64,000 nucleotides of DNA from Methylobacterium aquaticum (GCF_016804325.1 NZ_CP043627.1:5973501-6037500); one strand, 5' to 3'. Numbered from the stretch's first letter, positions 1 through 9,663 are shown. Numbers and translations are program-made. Notes: a model not told the origin generated them from the sequence alone.

Positions 1-1
1 C

Positions 2-433
2 GGGGCCGCGCCGGCCTGCCTCGCCCTCCAGGACGAAGCGGCGGCGGACGTGACACTCGTGCTCTACCTGATCTGGTGCGCGGAGACTGGCCGGCCTCTC
101 AATGCAGAAGCGGTCCGGTCGGCCGACGCCGCCGTCGCGCCGTGGCGCGCAGCCGTGGTCGCACCGCTCAGAGCCGTGCGCAGGGCCATGAAGGCGCCCC
201 TCCTGCCCGGCCTCGCGACAGAGTCGCTACGGGACAGGATCAAGGCCTCGGAAATCGAGGCGGAGCGCCTCGCCCTGGTAATACTCGCGGGGGGCGCGCC
301 CGCTCCGGAGCCGTCCGCTCCCGAGCCCCTCGCAGCGGCAAACCGATACCTCGACCTTTACGCCGTTCATCTCGGCCGGCCCCTGCCGCGAGTCCCCCGC
401 GAGGCGCTGCTCCGGGCTTTGGCAGAAGCATGA
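2..433 (+). CDS. TIGR02444-like (DUF2390) protein, 5' partial
   Basis: The reading frame is open from base 2, so the gene begins outside the window; the GTG at 50 is internal. The first residues (GAAPACLALQDEAAADVTLV) match the conserved N-terminal part of TIGR02444/DUF2390 proteins, small helical proteins of unknown function common in proteobacteria. The rest is alanine- and leucine-rich with no catalytic motif. The 3' end at TGA is 2 bp from the stop of the convergent UbiX gene, so there is no room for a separate terminator. Confidence 0.75.
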   Translation, partial: GAAPACLALQDEAAADVTLVLYLIWCAETGRPLNAEAVRSADAAVAPWRAAVVAPLRAVRRAMKAPLLPGLATESLRDRIKASEIEAERLALVILAGGAPAPEPSAPEPLAAANRYLDLYAVHLGRPLPRVPREALLRALAEA

Positions 434-435
434 CC

Positions 436-1008
436 TCAAGAACTGGCGTCGCGCCAGCGCCGGACCCGCCCGGATTCGATCTCGAAGAGGTCGAGTACCC
501 GGCCGAGCGTGTGGTCGATCATCTCGGCGAGGCTCTCGGGCCGCGCGTAGAAGGCAGGGACCGGAGGCGCGATGATCGCCCCCATCTCCGACAGGGCCGT
601 CATGGTGCGCAGGTGGCCAGTATGCAGGGGGGTCTCTCGCACCATGAGGACGAGACGGCGCCGCTCCTTCAGCACCACGTCCGCGGCCCGGGTCAGCAGG
701 CCAGAGGTCACGCCGGTGGCGATTTCAGCCATACTGCGCATCGAGCATGGCGCCACGACCATGCCGCGGGTGCGGAAGGAACCGGAGGAGATCGCCGCGC
801 CAATATCGGCCTGCGCGTACGTCCGGGCGGCCAGTACGCGCACCTCTGAGACCTTGAGGTCGGTCTCGTGGGCGAGCGTCACCTCGGCCGAGCGCGACAT
901 CACGAGATGTGCCGGAATGTCGAGGTCGCGCAGGATCTCCAGCAGGCGGATCCCATAGATCACGCCCGAGGCCCCCGAGATGCCGACCACCAGGGGCAGG
1001 TTCGTCAC
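436..1008 (-). CDS. ubiX: UbiX-family flavin prenyltransferase
   Basis: This 190-residue protein is full length for UbiX/Pad1 enzymes, which attach a dimethylallyl group to FMN and make the prenyl-FMN cofactor of UbiD decarboxylases. The N-terminal Rossmann motif GISGASG is at residues 9-15, SGSF at 75-78, APCSMRSMA at 86-94, KERR at 114-117, ETPLH at 125-129 and PPVPAFY at 148-154, which are the family's FMN/phosphate-binding elements. Its start overlaps the 3' end of the aldehyde dehydrogenase gene by 4 bp, so the two are probably co-transcribed. The UbiD partner lies 2.7 kb away on the other strand. It may serve that UbiD specifically rather than ubiquinone synthesis. Confidence 0.93.
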   Translation of the reverse strand: MTNLPLVVGISGASGVIYGIRLLEILRDLDIPAHLVMSRSAEVTLAHETDLKVSEVRVLAARTYAQADIGAAISSGSFRTRGMVVAPCSMRSMAEIATGVTSGLLTRAADVVLKERRRLVLMVRETPLHTGHLRTMTALSEMGAIIAPPVPAFYARPESLAEMIDHTLGRVLDLFEIESGRVRRWRDASS

Positions 1009-2462
1009 GGCACTGTACCCTCGACGAGGCCCGGCGCCTGATAGATGTGTTTCAGTTCCGTGAAGTCATGGACTGCGTCGTAGCCGTGCAAGCGCCCCAG
1101 GCCGCTCTGCCGGTAACCGCCGGTTTCGGCTTCGGCGAACAGCTTGTTGTGGTCGTTGATCCAGACCGTGCCGTTGCGCAGCGCCCGGGCCACTCGCAGC
1201 GCCCGCGCCCCGTCGCGGGTCCAGACGCTGGCGGAGAGACCGAACACGGTATCGTTCGCCCGCGCCACCGCCTCGGCCTCGGTGTCGAAGGCTTCGAGCA
1301 CTACAAAGGGCCCGAAGATCTCCTCCTGCACGAAGTCCGCATGCGGATCGTCGTGCGCGACGAGGGCCGGCGTGAGGAAGGCGCCACGCGCCCGCGCCCC
1401 GTCGGGAATCGTGGCCCGCAGCAGCACCCGGTCGGCCGCTGCGCAGGCTGCCTCCATCCGGGCCGCGACCGCGTCGCGGCTCGCCCGGTCGATCAGCGGG
1501 CCCATCTGCGTGCCAGCCTCGAGGCCCGGTCCGACCCGCAGGTCGGCCAGGGCAGCGGTCAGAGCGTCGCGCATCGCGGGCAGCCCCGCACGGTGGACGA
1601 GGACGCGCCGCGCAGCGGTACATTGCTGGCCCGAGATGACCGTCGCGGCGGCGGCAAGCTTGCGCGCGACGTCGCCGATCTCCGCGTCGGGGAAAACGAG
1701 GCAGGCGGATTTTCCCCCGAGTTCCAGCGAGAGCTTCTTCATGCTGTCGGCGGCGGCCCGCATGATCGCCTTGCCGGTCGCCGTCGAACCGGTGAAGCTC
1801 AGGACGTCGACGTCGTGCGACACCGACAGGTGCTGGGCACCTGCGTGCCCGGTCTCGACCACAACGTTGACGACGCCCGGCGGCAGCCCGGGGGCGGTCA
1901 AGAGCGGCGCCATCAGGGCCGCGTTGAACACTGCCGTCTGCGCGGCGGGCTTGACGACGGTGGTGCAGCCCGCGGCCAGCGCCGGAGCGAGCGAGCGGAC
2001 GAGCAGCACCGCGGGCGCGTTCCACGGCACGATGATGCCGGCGACGCCGGCCGGCTCGCGCTGCATGGTCGAGAGCACGCCGGGCTCGGGTTCCAGCACG
2101 TGGCCCGGTATGTGGCGGGCGAGGCCCGCGTAGTAGAGGATCTCGGAAATCGCGCCCGCGAGTTCCCCGCGCGCCTGCGCGAGCGGCTTGCCGTTGTCGC
2201 GGGTCAGGAGTTCGGCGAGGGGCTCCTTGCCGGTTTCGAGCGCGGCCGCCCAGTGCAGCAGCACCGTTTGCCGCAACCGAGGCGACGACGCCCAGAAGCC
2301 CCGGTCGAAGGCCCGTCGCGCGGCGGCGACGGCTGCCTCGGCCTCCCGGGCGCCACCCTGCGCGAGGTAGCCGACCCGCTCGCCGCTCGCCGGATCGAGG
2401 CTGTCCGCCTCCGGCCGGCCGTAGGCCTCCCCGTCGATCCAGTGGCGTGCCACCGCGTCCAT
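1005..2462 (-). CDS. NAD(P)-dependent aldehyde dehydrogenase
   Basis: This is a 485-residue class I/II type aldehyde dehydrogenase that oxidises an aldehyde to the carboxylate. The oxyanion asparagine is N148 in PWNAP, K171 lies in the cofactor site, FTGS at 223-226 binds the coenzyme, the general base is E247 in LELGGK, and the nucleophile is C281 in GQQCTA. The ATG at 2462 is chosen because GGGGA lies upstream and the preceding in-frame stretch is low-complexity and unlike the family. It is translationally linked to ubiX. With the nearby GMC oxidase and UbiD it suggests alcohol to aldehyde to acid to decarboxylated product; the substrate is not visible from sequence. Confidence 0.92.
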   Translation of the reverse strand: MDAVARHWIDGEAYGRPEADSLDPASGERVGYLAQGGAREAEAAVAAARRAFDRGFWASSPRLRQTVLLHWAAALETGKEPLAELLTRDNGKPLAQARGELAGAISEILYYAGLARHIPGHVLEPEPGVLSTMQREPAGVAGIIVPWNAPAVLLVRSLAPALAAGCTTVVKPAAQTAVFNAALMAPLLTAPGLPPGVVNVVVETGHAGAQHLSVSHDVDVLSFTGSTATGKAIMRAAADSMKKLSLELGGKSACLVFPDAEIGDVARKLAAAATVISGQQCTAARRVLVHRAGLPAMRDALTAALADLRVGPGLEAGTQMGPLIDRASRDAVAARMEAACAAADRVLLRATIPDGARARGAFLTPALVAHDDPHADFVQEEIFGPFVVLEAFDTEAEAVARANDTVFGLSASVWTRDGARALRVARALRNGTVWINDHNKLFAEAETGGYRQSGLGRLHGYDAVHDFTELKHIYQAPGLVEGTVP

Positions 2463-2595
2463 GCCTGCTTCCCCGCTCTCTGATGTGCGTCCCGGGCCTG
2501 GGCACCGGGTTGGGGCGGAATGGTAGGGTTGAGGGTGTTTTCCTGTCGAATAAGGATGGATGATGCGGGCGATCAGCGGGACGTCGGTTCGCCGG

Positions 2596-3522
2596 TCAGG
2601 GACCCGTGACGATATGGGCCTGGAGCGCGGCCGCTGCTGCCGACAGCTCCTCGCCAAGGATCTCGACGAAGCGCATCGCCGCGGGGGTGAGCGGGTATTT
2701 TGGGTGATGGATGATGACGAGCTGGCGGGTGATCCGCGGCGCCACGATGCGGTAGGCCTTGAGCGAGCCCTCAACGAGCTGCCGGCTCACCGCGATGCTG
2801 GGAAGGACCGTGAAGCGGTTCGAGCGCGCGACGAAATCCGCGATCGCGGAGGGCAGGTCGAGTTCGATCTGGGGGCTCAAGGTGATGTCCTCCGCGCCGA
2901 CCCGCCGGTCGAGTTCCAGGCGTAGACCGTGGCGGGCCGAGGGCAGGACGAGGTCGAGTCCGACGAGATCGCGCGTGCGCACCGGCATGGGGATCGGCAG
3001 CGGCGTCGCGCTCCCGCCCACCACCACCATCTCTTCATCGAGAAGTGGCTCCATCATCAGGCCGAGGCGGCGGTTGGGCTTGTTGATTACCGCCAGGTCG
3101 AGGCTGCCGTCGCCAACGCCGTCGATGAAAGTCGAGGAATAGCCGTCCGCCAGAGACAGTTCCACCTGCGGGTAGGTGGCGGCGAAGCGCGCCAGCACGC
3201 TCGGCACCACGCTCATCGAGAGCGACGACAGGATGCCTGCGGTCACCCGCCCCGACACGCTCTGGGAGAGCTGCGCCATCGTGGCCCGGGCCTCGGCAAC
3301 GTCGCGTAGGATCGGCTGCACGAGCCGGTGCAGCAGCCGGCCTGCGGCGGTCGGCACCATTGCCTTAGGTTGCCGCTCGAAGAGCCGCTGATCCAGTTCG
3401 CGCTCGAGCTTGGCGATCTGCATGCTGAGTGCTGGCTGCACCACGTTCATCCGCTGCGCCGCGCGCGTCACGCTGCCTTCCTCGAACAGAGCGACGAAGT
3501 AGGAGATCTGGCGCAAATCCAC
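2596..3522 (-). CDS. LysR-family transcriptional regulator
   Basis: The N-terminal winged HTH reads VDLRQISYFVALFEEGSVTR followed by AAQRMNVVQPALSMQI, the classic LysR start, and the remainder is a periplasmic-binding-protein-like effector domain (about 309 residues). The GTG at 3522 is preferred over the upstream ATG at 3579 because an AGGA lies 8 nt before it and the family begins there. It is divergent to the ubiD gene across about 200 bp, the usual arrangement for a LysR controlling its neighbour, so it probably responds to the aromatic or unsaturated acid handled by the cluster. That target is inference. Confidence 0.92.
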   Translation of the reverse strand: MDLRQISYFVALFEEGSVTRAAQRMNVVQPALSMQIAKLERELDQRLFERQPKAMVPTAAGRLLHRLVQPILRDVAEARATMAQLSQSVSGRVTAGILSSLSMSVVPSVLARFAATYPQVELSLADGYSSTFIDGVGDGSLDLAVINKPNRRLGLMMEPLLDEEMVVVGGSATPLPIPMPVRTRDLVGLDLVLPSARHGLRLELDRRVGAEDITLSPQIELDLPSAIADFVARSNRFTVLPSIAVSRQLVEGSLKAYRIVAPRITRQLVIIHHPKYPLTPAAMRFVEILGEELSAAAAALQAHIVTGP

Positions 3523-3727
3523 GTGCGGAATCCTGGCTTCCGGCGGTGCTCCAGTACGGCGGTCGGCCGTCGAAAACACGCCGTATCACAGGAGCATAAG
3601 CCTGCTGCCACGGCAATTCAGACCGCCTGATCGGCCCCATCAGCAATCCTTATTTCAGTCCGTCGCCGCAGCAGCCTAACGAGACGGGACGACGGCGCCC
3701 CGCGCGGGCCGCGACCGGGAGGACAAC
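3523..3727. promoter_or_regulatory. Divergent LysR/ubiD promoter region
   Basis: About 205 bp separate the LysR start from the ubiD start, and both genes must be expressed from this interval. No confident -35/-10 pair or T-N11-A box could be fixed by eye. A purine-rich GGGAGGACAAC leader lies just before the ubiD ATG and acts as its ribosome binding site. Confidence 0.4.
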
Positions 3728-5116
3728 ATGAGCGTGCCGGCCCCAACCCGATCCCTGCGCGACTGGCTCGCTCGCCTCGGGCAGAGCGGGCGCCTCAGCG
3801 TGACACGGCCGGGCATCGGGCTTCGCCACGAGGCCGCGGCGGTGGCGAACCGGCTTGACGGGCGCAGCGCCACTCTGTTTCCCCGCCCCGACGGTCAGGA
3901 CGGCACCATCGTCTCGGGCCTCGTCTCCAGCCGGGCCTGGATGGCCGAAGCGCTCGGGACGACGGAGGACCGCCTCGTCGCGCATGTCCAGCAGGCCTGT
4001 GCGGCGCCGCTGCCCTGGCGCGAGCGTGAGACCGGGCCCGCCCAGAGCATCGTCCACCGCACCGACATCGATCTCCTGCGGCTGTTGCCCGTGCCGACGC
4101 TCAACGAGCACGATGGAGGTCCCTACATCTCGGCGGGGCTGATGATCTCGCGCGATCCCGAGACCGGCGCGCAGAACGTCGCCATCCTGCGCTGCCAGAT
4201 CAACGGGCCCGACCGCATCGGCGTTCTCGTGCTGCCGCGCCACACCGATCATTTCTACCGCCGCGCCGAAGCCGCCGGCCGCGGCCTGGAGGTCGCGCTC
4301 GTCGTGGGCGTCGATCCCGCCTGCCTGCTCGCCTCCCAGGCGATCGTGCCGCTCGGCCAGGACGAACTTGAGATCGCCGGTGCGCTCACGGGCGTTCCCC
4401 TCGACGTGGTGAAGTGCCTCACGAACGACGTGCGCGTGCCGGCAGAAGCCGAGATCGTGATCGAGGGGAGAATCCTGCCGGAGCTGCGCGAGCCGGAGGG
4501 GCCGTTCGGCGAGTTCCCGCAATATTACGGCGAGCGGGCCGAGCGCCACGTCATGCAGGTCGACGCCGTTACCCACCGCGAGCGGCCGCTCTTCCACATG
4601 ATCGTCGGAGGCGGACTCGAGCACCTGCTGCTTGGGGCAATCCCCCGCGAAGCCACGATCCTGGCAACCCTCAAGCGTAGTTTCCCAGGGGTCGAGGACG
4701 TCCATCTCTCCCTCGGCGGGGTTGGCCGCTACCATCTCTACGTGAAACTGCGCAAGACGCAGGAGGGCGAGGCCAAGAACGTCCTGCTTGGCGCCTTCGC
4801 GGCCCATTACGACATCAAGCACGCGGTCGTCGTCGATATGGACGTGGACATCCACGATCCGAAGGAGGTCGAGTGGGCGGTCGCTACCCGCTTCCAGGCC
4901 GACCGCGACCTCGTGGTGGTCGCGCATTCGCAGGGCTCGAAGCTCGACCCATCCGCGCGCGAGGGCGTGGGCGCCAAGATGGGCCTCGACGCCACGGCAC
5001 CGCTGGACGCGCCGCCGATGAAGTTCACCCGCATCTGCGTGCCAGGCCAGGCCGAGATCGACCTCGCGGCCGTGGTCGTGCCGGATGCGGACTGGCGCGC
5101 GGTACTCGGGGGCTGA
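3728..5116 (+). CDS. UbiD-family prenyl-FMN-dependent decarboxylase
   Basis: This 462-residue protein has the full UbiD/Fdc1 architecture. The prFMN-binding segment YISAGLMISRDPETG is at about 133-147. The catalytic triad is visible as R155 (AILRCQ), E257 (EPEGPF) and E262 (GEFPQYYG), equivalent to R173, E277 and E282 of yeast Fdc1. Such enzymes reversibly decarboxylate aromatic or alpha,beta-unsaturated acids. The neighbours are a UbiX cofactor synthase, an aldehyde dehydrogenase and a GMC oxidase, so this is a catabolic or modifying UbiD, not the ubiquinone enzyme. Its stop overlaps the GMC start (ATGA), implying one operon. Confidence 0.93.
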   Translation: MSVPAPTRSLRDWLARLGQSGRLSVTRPGIGLRHEAAAVANRLDGRSATLFPRPDGQDGTIVSGLVSSRAWMAEALGTTEDRLVAHVQQACAAPLPWRERETGPAQSIVHRTDIDLLRLLPVPTLNEHDGGPYISAGLMISRDPETGAQNVAILRCQINGPDRIGVLVLPRHTDHFYRRAEAAGRGLEVALVVGVDPACLLASQAIVPLGQDELEIAGALTGVPLDVVKCLTNDVRVPAEAEIVIEGRILPELREPEGPFGEFPQYYGERAERHVMQVDAVTHRERPLFHMIVGGGLEHLLLGAIPREATILATLKRSFPGVEDVHLSLGGVGRYHLYVKLRKTQEGEAKNVLLGAFAAHYDIKHAVVVDMDVDIHDPKEVEWAVATRFQADRDLVVVAHSQGSKLDPSAREGVGAKMGLDATAPLDAPPMKFTRICVPGQAEIDLAAVVVPDADWRAVLGG

Positions 5117-6836
5117 TGCGCATGAGCGAACTGCCCCATGAGGTCGATGTGCTCGTTGTCGGCGGCGGCTCGGCCGGCTGCGTCCTCGCCAAACGTCTCT
5201 CGGCCGATCCGAACCGGCGGGTGCTTCTCGTCGAGGCCGGCTGCGACACGCCCCCAGGACAGGTGCCGGCCGAGATCCTCGACAGCTACCCGATGCCGCT
5301 GTTCTTCGGCGACACCTACATCTGGCCCGGCCTCGACGCGGCCGTCACCCGCGGGGCCGATGGGCGGATCCGGCGCCGGGCCTACGAGCAGGGCCGCGTG
5401 ATGGGCGGCTCGTCGAGCATCAACGTGCAGGCGGCCAACCGCGGTCTCCCGCGCGACTACGACGCCTGGGCGGCGGCCGGGGCGAGGGGCTGGGGCTGGG
5501 ACGACGTCCTGCCCTACTTCCGCAAGCTCGAGACCGACCTCGACTGCGACGGCCCGCTGCACGGGCGCGACGGCCCCTTGCCGATCCGACGCATCCTCGA
5601 ACCGGCCTGGCCGCCGTTTGCACACGCGGTTGCGACGGCTCTCGACGCGACCGGCCTGCCGCGGCGCCTCGATCAGAACGGCGAATTCGAGGACGGGATC
5701 TTCCCGCCGGCCTTCTCCAATCGGGATGACGCCAGGGTTTCCTCTGCCGCGGCCTATCTCGACGCGCCCACGCGGGCGCGCGGGAACCTCGTCATCGCCG
5801 CGCACACGCAGGTCACCGACCTGGTGTTCGACGGACGGCGCGCCGTCGGCGCGCAGCTGCGCCAAGCGGACGGACGCGAGCAGCGCGTGGCGGCGCGGGA
5901 GGTGGTGGTCTGCGCAGGCGCGTTGCAATCGCCGGTCCTGCTCCTGCGGGCCGGGATCGGACCCGCAGAACACCTGCGTACCTGCGGCGTGACCGTCCTC
6001 GCGGACCGGCCCGGGGTCGGCGAGAACCTGCGCGACCACCCAGCCCTGACCATCGCGCAGTACCTGCCCCGTCGGCTTCGCCTGCCGCTGAGCTACAGAC
6101 GGGCGAGCTTCGTCGCCCTGCGCTCCTCCTCCGGCCTGCCGGGCGGTACACCCTCCGACATGTACCTCACCGCCTCCGCCCGCGGCGGCTGGCACGCGCT
6201 CGGGGCGAGCCTCGCCCTCTATTTCCTATGGGTGAACCAGCCGCACTCGATCGGGCGGCTGCGCCTCAACCCGGCCGATCCGGCGGGCCGTCCGGACGTC
6301 GACCTCGGCCTCCTGTCGGACCCGCGCGATCTCGAACGGCTGGCGACGGGCCTGCGCGACCTCGTTGCGCTCGTGGTCTCGCCGCAGCTCAACCCGGATC
6401 CCGCGGCGATCTTCCCGGCGAGCTTCACGCCTGCGATCAAGCGGCTCAGCCGGGTTACGCCTCGCAACCGGCGCGTCACTGCCCTGCTGGCCCGGCTCCT
6501 CGACGGTCCTGCCCCTTGCGCCGGCTGATGCTACGCGCCGTGTCCGGCGGGGTCGATCTCGGCCGGATCGCTGCCGACGACGCAGCCCTGCGAGACTTCG
6601 TGCGCGAGACGGTCTTCGGCGTGTGGCATGCGAGCGGCACCTGCCGCATGGGCGATTCCACCGACAGGGGTGCAGTGGTCGATCCGACCGGGCGGGTGAT
6701 TGGCGTCGAAGGGCTCTCCGTCGCGGACGCCTCGGTAATGCCGAGCTTGCCGAGTGCCAATACCAACGTGCCGACCATCATGATCGGCGAGAAGATCGCC
6801 GATCACCTCGTCGCGCAGCTGGGAGCCGGGGCCTGA
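5116..6836 (+). pseudogene. GMC-family FAD alcohol oxidoreductase, frameshifted
   Basis: The N-terminal part (from ATG 5116, overlapping the ubiD stop) carries the FAD motif GGGSAG at residues 16-21 and the GMC signature around RVMGGSSSIN. This frame stops at 6528 after 470 residues. The conserved GMC C-terminus, with the catalytic His in VWHASGTCRMG and the Asn in SANTNVPTIM, continues in another frame from about 6500 to 6836. Joining the two needs a net one-base loss in this sequence near 6500-6520, where a short CCCC run lies. Either the gene is inactivated, because the active-site half is lost, or there is a sequencing error. Intact length would be about 573 residues, normal for choline dehydrogenase or alcohol oxidase types. 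Confidence 0.88.
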
Positions 6837-6856
6837 GGCCGCCGGCACCCGGGGCG

Positions 6857-7681
6857 TCAGGCGAGGCGAGCCCGCGTACGCCGCTCGGCCTCCTCGATGC
6901 TTGTCGCCGACAGATCCGGATCCGCCGACCGGATGTCGGCCCGCATGTGGTCGTGCGATGCGCCGTTGAACAGCGTCCCGACGAGGGATCGGTCGAGGTC
7001 GCTGGTGCCGAACAGTGCGTCGCAGATCGGGAATGTGAGGTTGAAGTTGCGGGTCTGCATGAACCCGAGCACGTGATGAATGTAGTGCATTCGCCGCACG
7101 GTGTTCACCAGGGGGATGTGCCGCAGGTAAGGATGCCGCGTGTCATCGAGGTGTGAGAGCGTGTGCAGGCCCTCGTAGAGCAGGTAGTAGGCGGCCATCG
7201 TGAGCACGACGATGTACCCGGCATTCGACGAGATCAGCCAGCCGGCCAGAAGCGCCGGCGGCAGGGCGGCGAGCACGAAGCCGATCGGGGCGAAGGGCGG
7301 AAACAGCAGAGCCCGCCATTCCTTGTGGCCACTGTAGCCAAGGTCATGGTGCGTGAAGAACTGATGGTGCACTGTGCAGTGGCGCTTATAGATCATTGTG
7401 AGCCCGGGCACCGGGCGGTGCAGCACGTAGCGGTGCGCGGCCCACTCGCACCAATTGCCGAGAAGCACGATCGGCACGACCAGCAGCCACTCCCATGCCG
7501 AGGAGACCTCGATTCGGTTCCAACAGTACAGGACCGTACCGCCGGTGATCAGCAGCGTGAAGCCGAGATGGATCGCGCCGTGGTACCAGGGCGGGGTTTC
7601 GGCCACGAAGCGTTCGCGAAAAGTGCTCTGGCGCTCCTGCTCGCGCCGGTCGCGCTCCGGGCTTTGGAAGACGGGTGTCAT
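6857..7681 (-). CDS. Fatty acid hydroxylase / sterol desaturase family membrane protein
   Basis: This 274-residue integral membrane protein has about four hydrophobic segments and the three histidine clusters of non-haem di-iron hydroxylases: HRYVLHR, HHQFFTHH and HYIHH. Members hydroxylate or desaturate lipids or carotenoids; the substrate here is unknown. ATG 7681 is chosen because a strong GAGGAGG sits just upstream; the longer in-frame extension to 7840 looks non-coding. It is divergent to an AraC regulator across 227 bp, suggesting that regulator as its controller. Confidence 0.88.
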   Translation of the reverse strand: MTPVFQSPERDRREQERQSTFRERFVAETPPWYHGAIHLGFTLLITGGTVLYCWNRIEVSSAWEWLLVVPIVLLGNWCEWAAHRYVLHRPVPGLTMIYKRHCTVHHQFFTHHDLGYSGHKEWRALLFPPFAPIGFVLAALPPALLAGWLISSNAGYIVVLTMAAYYLLYEGLHTLSHLDDTRHPYLRHIPLVNTVRRMHYIHHVLGFMQTRNFNLTFPICDALFGTSDLDRSLVGTLFNGASHDHMRADIRSADPDLSATSIEEAERRTRARLA

Positions 7682-7908
7682 TGGTTTCCTCCTCGTCTCG
7701 CTTTCCCTCTCGAACGGGGAACCTGCTTGCGAGACGTGGAGTGTGGCGCAGCTCGCGCGCAGAACCCTAATCACCCCGGAGGCTGACTTATCAATCCGGA
7801 TGTTTTTCGCGCGCCCAACCGAAAATGTAGGCGTGCGCATGGGTTAATCTCCCCAATCGGAACTATGGTGATGCCGGCCCTGGCCGGCAGGGAAGGTGAT
7901 CGCGGATC

Positions 7909-8733
7909 GTGACCCAGGCTCTCGGAATCCTGCGCGGCGCGTTCGGCCGGGTGGCGCTCCTCGACATGGACACCTCCCTCGTTGATCACGCGCACCATCA
8001 TTGCCACGTGATCCTGAAGGCGAGCGGCCCCGACCAGGATTTTATCGTCGCGGGCCGAGCGCTGCCCGTGCGCGACGACACCGCGATCTTGATCAACAGT
8101 TGGGAGCCGCACCGCTACCTGCACCGGGGTGGGCTGCAGCGGACGGCCTTCCTCGCCCTTTACATCGAGCCCGCTTGGCTCGCTGGGATTGATCGCGCGT
8201 TCCGGCCCTGCGGCGGCGGCCGCTTCTTCGAAGTGTCCTGCGTGCCACTCGACCGCACCCTGTGGAGAGCGCGCGAGGACCTTGTACGGCGCATAGGTTG
8301 CCACGATACTGACGCAGTAACGCTCGAAAACCGGATCCGTGCCCTGATCATCGCCTTGGCGCATCGCTATGGAGACCGGCAGCCCCCGCGTGTGGCACTG
8401 TTGACCGATCACCGCATCCGGCGGGCCCTTCAACTTATGGGGGAATCGGGTGCCGTACCCCGCGATCTCGACACCGTCGCGAGGTCGGCCGGTCTATCGC
8501 GGCCGCACTTCAACACACTTTTCCGCCGCTGCACGGGGCTGAGCCCGGCCGTCTACGCCAACGCCGTGCGCGTCGAAGCTGCTGTCGCGGCTATCCTAGA
8601 CCCCGCCACAACCCTTGCCGTGGTCTCTGACGATCTAGGCTTCAGCGCACCAGCCAACTTTACCCGCTTCTTTCAGCAACATACCGGTATAATACCCAGT
8701 CAGTTTAGGCGCGTCGTCGCTGAGCTTCCGTAA
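7909..8733 (+). CDS. AraC-family transcriptional regulator
   Basis: The protein has 274 residues. The C-terminal third holds two HTH motifs typical of AraC: one around VARSAGLSRPHFNTLFRRC and one around GFSAPANFTRFFQQHTG with the terminal P-x-x-F/R pattern. The N-terminal domain begins with a His-rich cupin-like strand (DHAHHHCHVIL) and probably binds the effector. It starts with GTG. It is likely to regulate the divergent hydroxylase gene, which is inference from position. Confidence 0.9.
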   Translation: MTQALGILRGAFGRVALLDMDTSLVDHAHHHCHVILKASGPDQDFIVAGRALPVRDDTAILINSWEPHRYLHRGGLQRTAFLALYIEPAWLAGIDRAFRPCGGGRFFEVSCVPLDRTLWRAREDLVRRIGCHDTDAVTLENRIRALIIALAHRYGDRQPPRVALLTDHRIRRALQLMGESGAVPRDLDTVARSAGLSRPHFNTLFRRCTGLSPAVYANAVRVEAAVAAILDPATTLAVVSDDLGFSAPANFTRFFQQHTGIIPSQFRRVVAELP

Positions 8734-8903
8734 GTGATATCGAGTTAGAATCGCGATTGAGTAGCGAATAATCTGATCGGGAGCTGGAGGCGGTCGCTCG
8801 ATAAAGGGTCGTTAACGGCGCGATCAGCGCTCATTATTAATCGTAGACATCAGGATAAAGGGGTTGCTGTACTACATGGGGTGGAAATTCGCGATTCCTA
8901 GCA

Positions 8904-9270
8904 TTACAGTTGCATGTGCCTCTTGATGTGAGCTTGGCGGGCCGCAGCTTGGTGAGCGCGCCGCCACGCTGACCATGCGATGACGAGAGCCGGTTCAATG
9001 CGCCGTTGCGCGAGCCGGATCGCGACCCGCCGGATCTCCTGGAGCGACCATGGCACGGGCGAGCTTGGCTCTTCGCTCGGTTTTTGGGGGCGGGCCGTTG
9101 GCCCGCTGGCGCACCCGCGCCAACACCGCGAAGGCCAGCATCACCAGGCTGACGTGCCGGTGGCAGCCATGCCAGGAGCATGTCTCGTTGTGGTCCAGAC
9201 CCAGTTCGGTCTTGCCGGTCTCGAAAGCTTCCTCGATCGCCCAGCGCCGCCCCTCGACCTGAACTGGGAT
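8904..9270 (-). pseudogene. Degenerate IS701-type transposase, C-terminal remnant
   Basis: Read on the minus strand, the fragment contains GRRWAIEEAFETGKTELGLD and SWHGCHRHVSLVMLA, characteristic of the C-terminal DDE region of IS701/IS4-like transposases. A frameshift follows, after which WSLQEIRRVAIRLA and AWSAWRRAHQAAARQAH continue in another frame to a TAA at 8904. The upstream (N-terminal) part is missing because the IS3 element starts at 9271. It is inactive. Confidence 0.75.
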
Positions 9271-9327
9271 TGGGATTGCCCCGGATTGGTGCACACCGAG
9301 AACGCTTTCGCGTGAGGTGTTTTTGCC

Positions 9328-9663
9328 ATGCCGAGAACCCGTCCCCCGTACCCGGCGGAGTTCCGCCGCCAGATGGTCGAGTTGGTCCGCGCCGGACGCG
9401 ATCCGACCGACCTCGCCCGTGAGTTCGAGCCGTCGGCTCAGGCCATCCGCAACTGGGTGGCCGAGGCCGACCAACTGGAAGGGCGCCGGGAGGTGAAGCC
9501 TCCTGCCGTGGAGGCTGCCCTGTCGGCGAGCGAGCGCGAGGAGTTGCTTCGGCTGCGGCGCGAGAACCGTCAGCTGAAGCTGGAGCGCGACATCCTCTCT
9601 CGCGCGACAGCCTGGTTTGCGCGCGAGACCGGAGTTCTGCCGTCGGGATCTTCCGGTTCATGA
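9328..9663 (+). CDS. IS3-family transposase OrfA
   Basis: This 111-residue protein has the N-terminal HTH of IS3 OrfA (YPAEFRRQMVELVRAGRDPT, AIRNWV) and a C-terminal leucine-zipper segment ELLRLRRENRQLKLERDIL. It binds the element ends. Its TGA overlaps the OrfB ATG (ATGA at 9660-9663), so OrfB may be made by coupling as well as by ribosomal frameshifting. Confidence 0.9.
   Translation: MPRTRPPYPAEFRRQMVELVRAGRDPTDLAREFEPSAQAIRNWVAEADQLEGRREVKPPAVEAALSASEREELLRLRRENRQLKLERDILSRATAWFARETGVLPSGSSGS

Noticed and set aside
909..2483. Long plus-strand open frame opposite the aldehyde dehydrogenase
   Set aside because: It is an antisense shadow of a high-GC gene with no motif and no ribosome site.
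9640..9663. Programmed -1 frameshift site of IS3 orfAB
   Set aside because: No A-rich slippery heptamer is seen at the overlap; ATGA coupling explains expression equally well.
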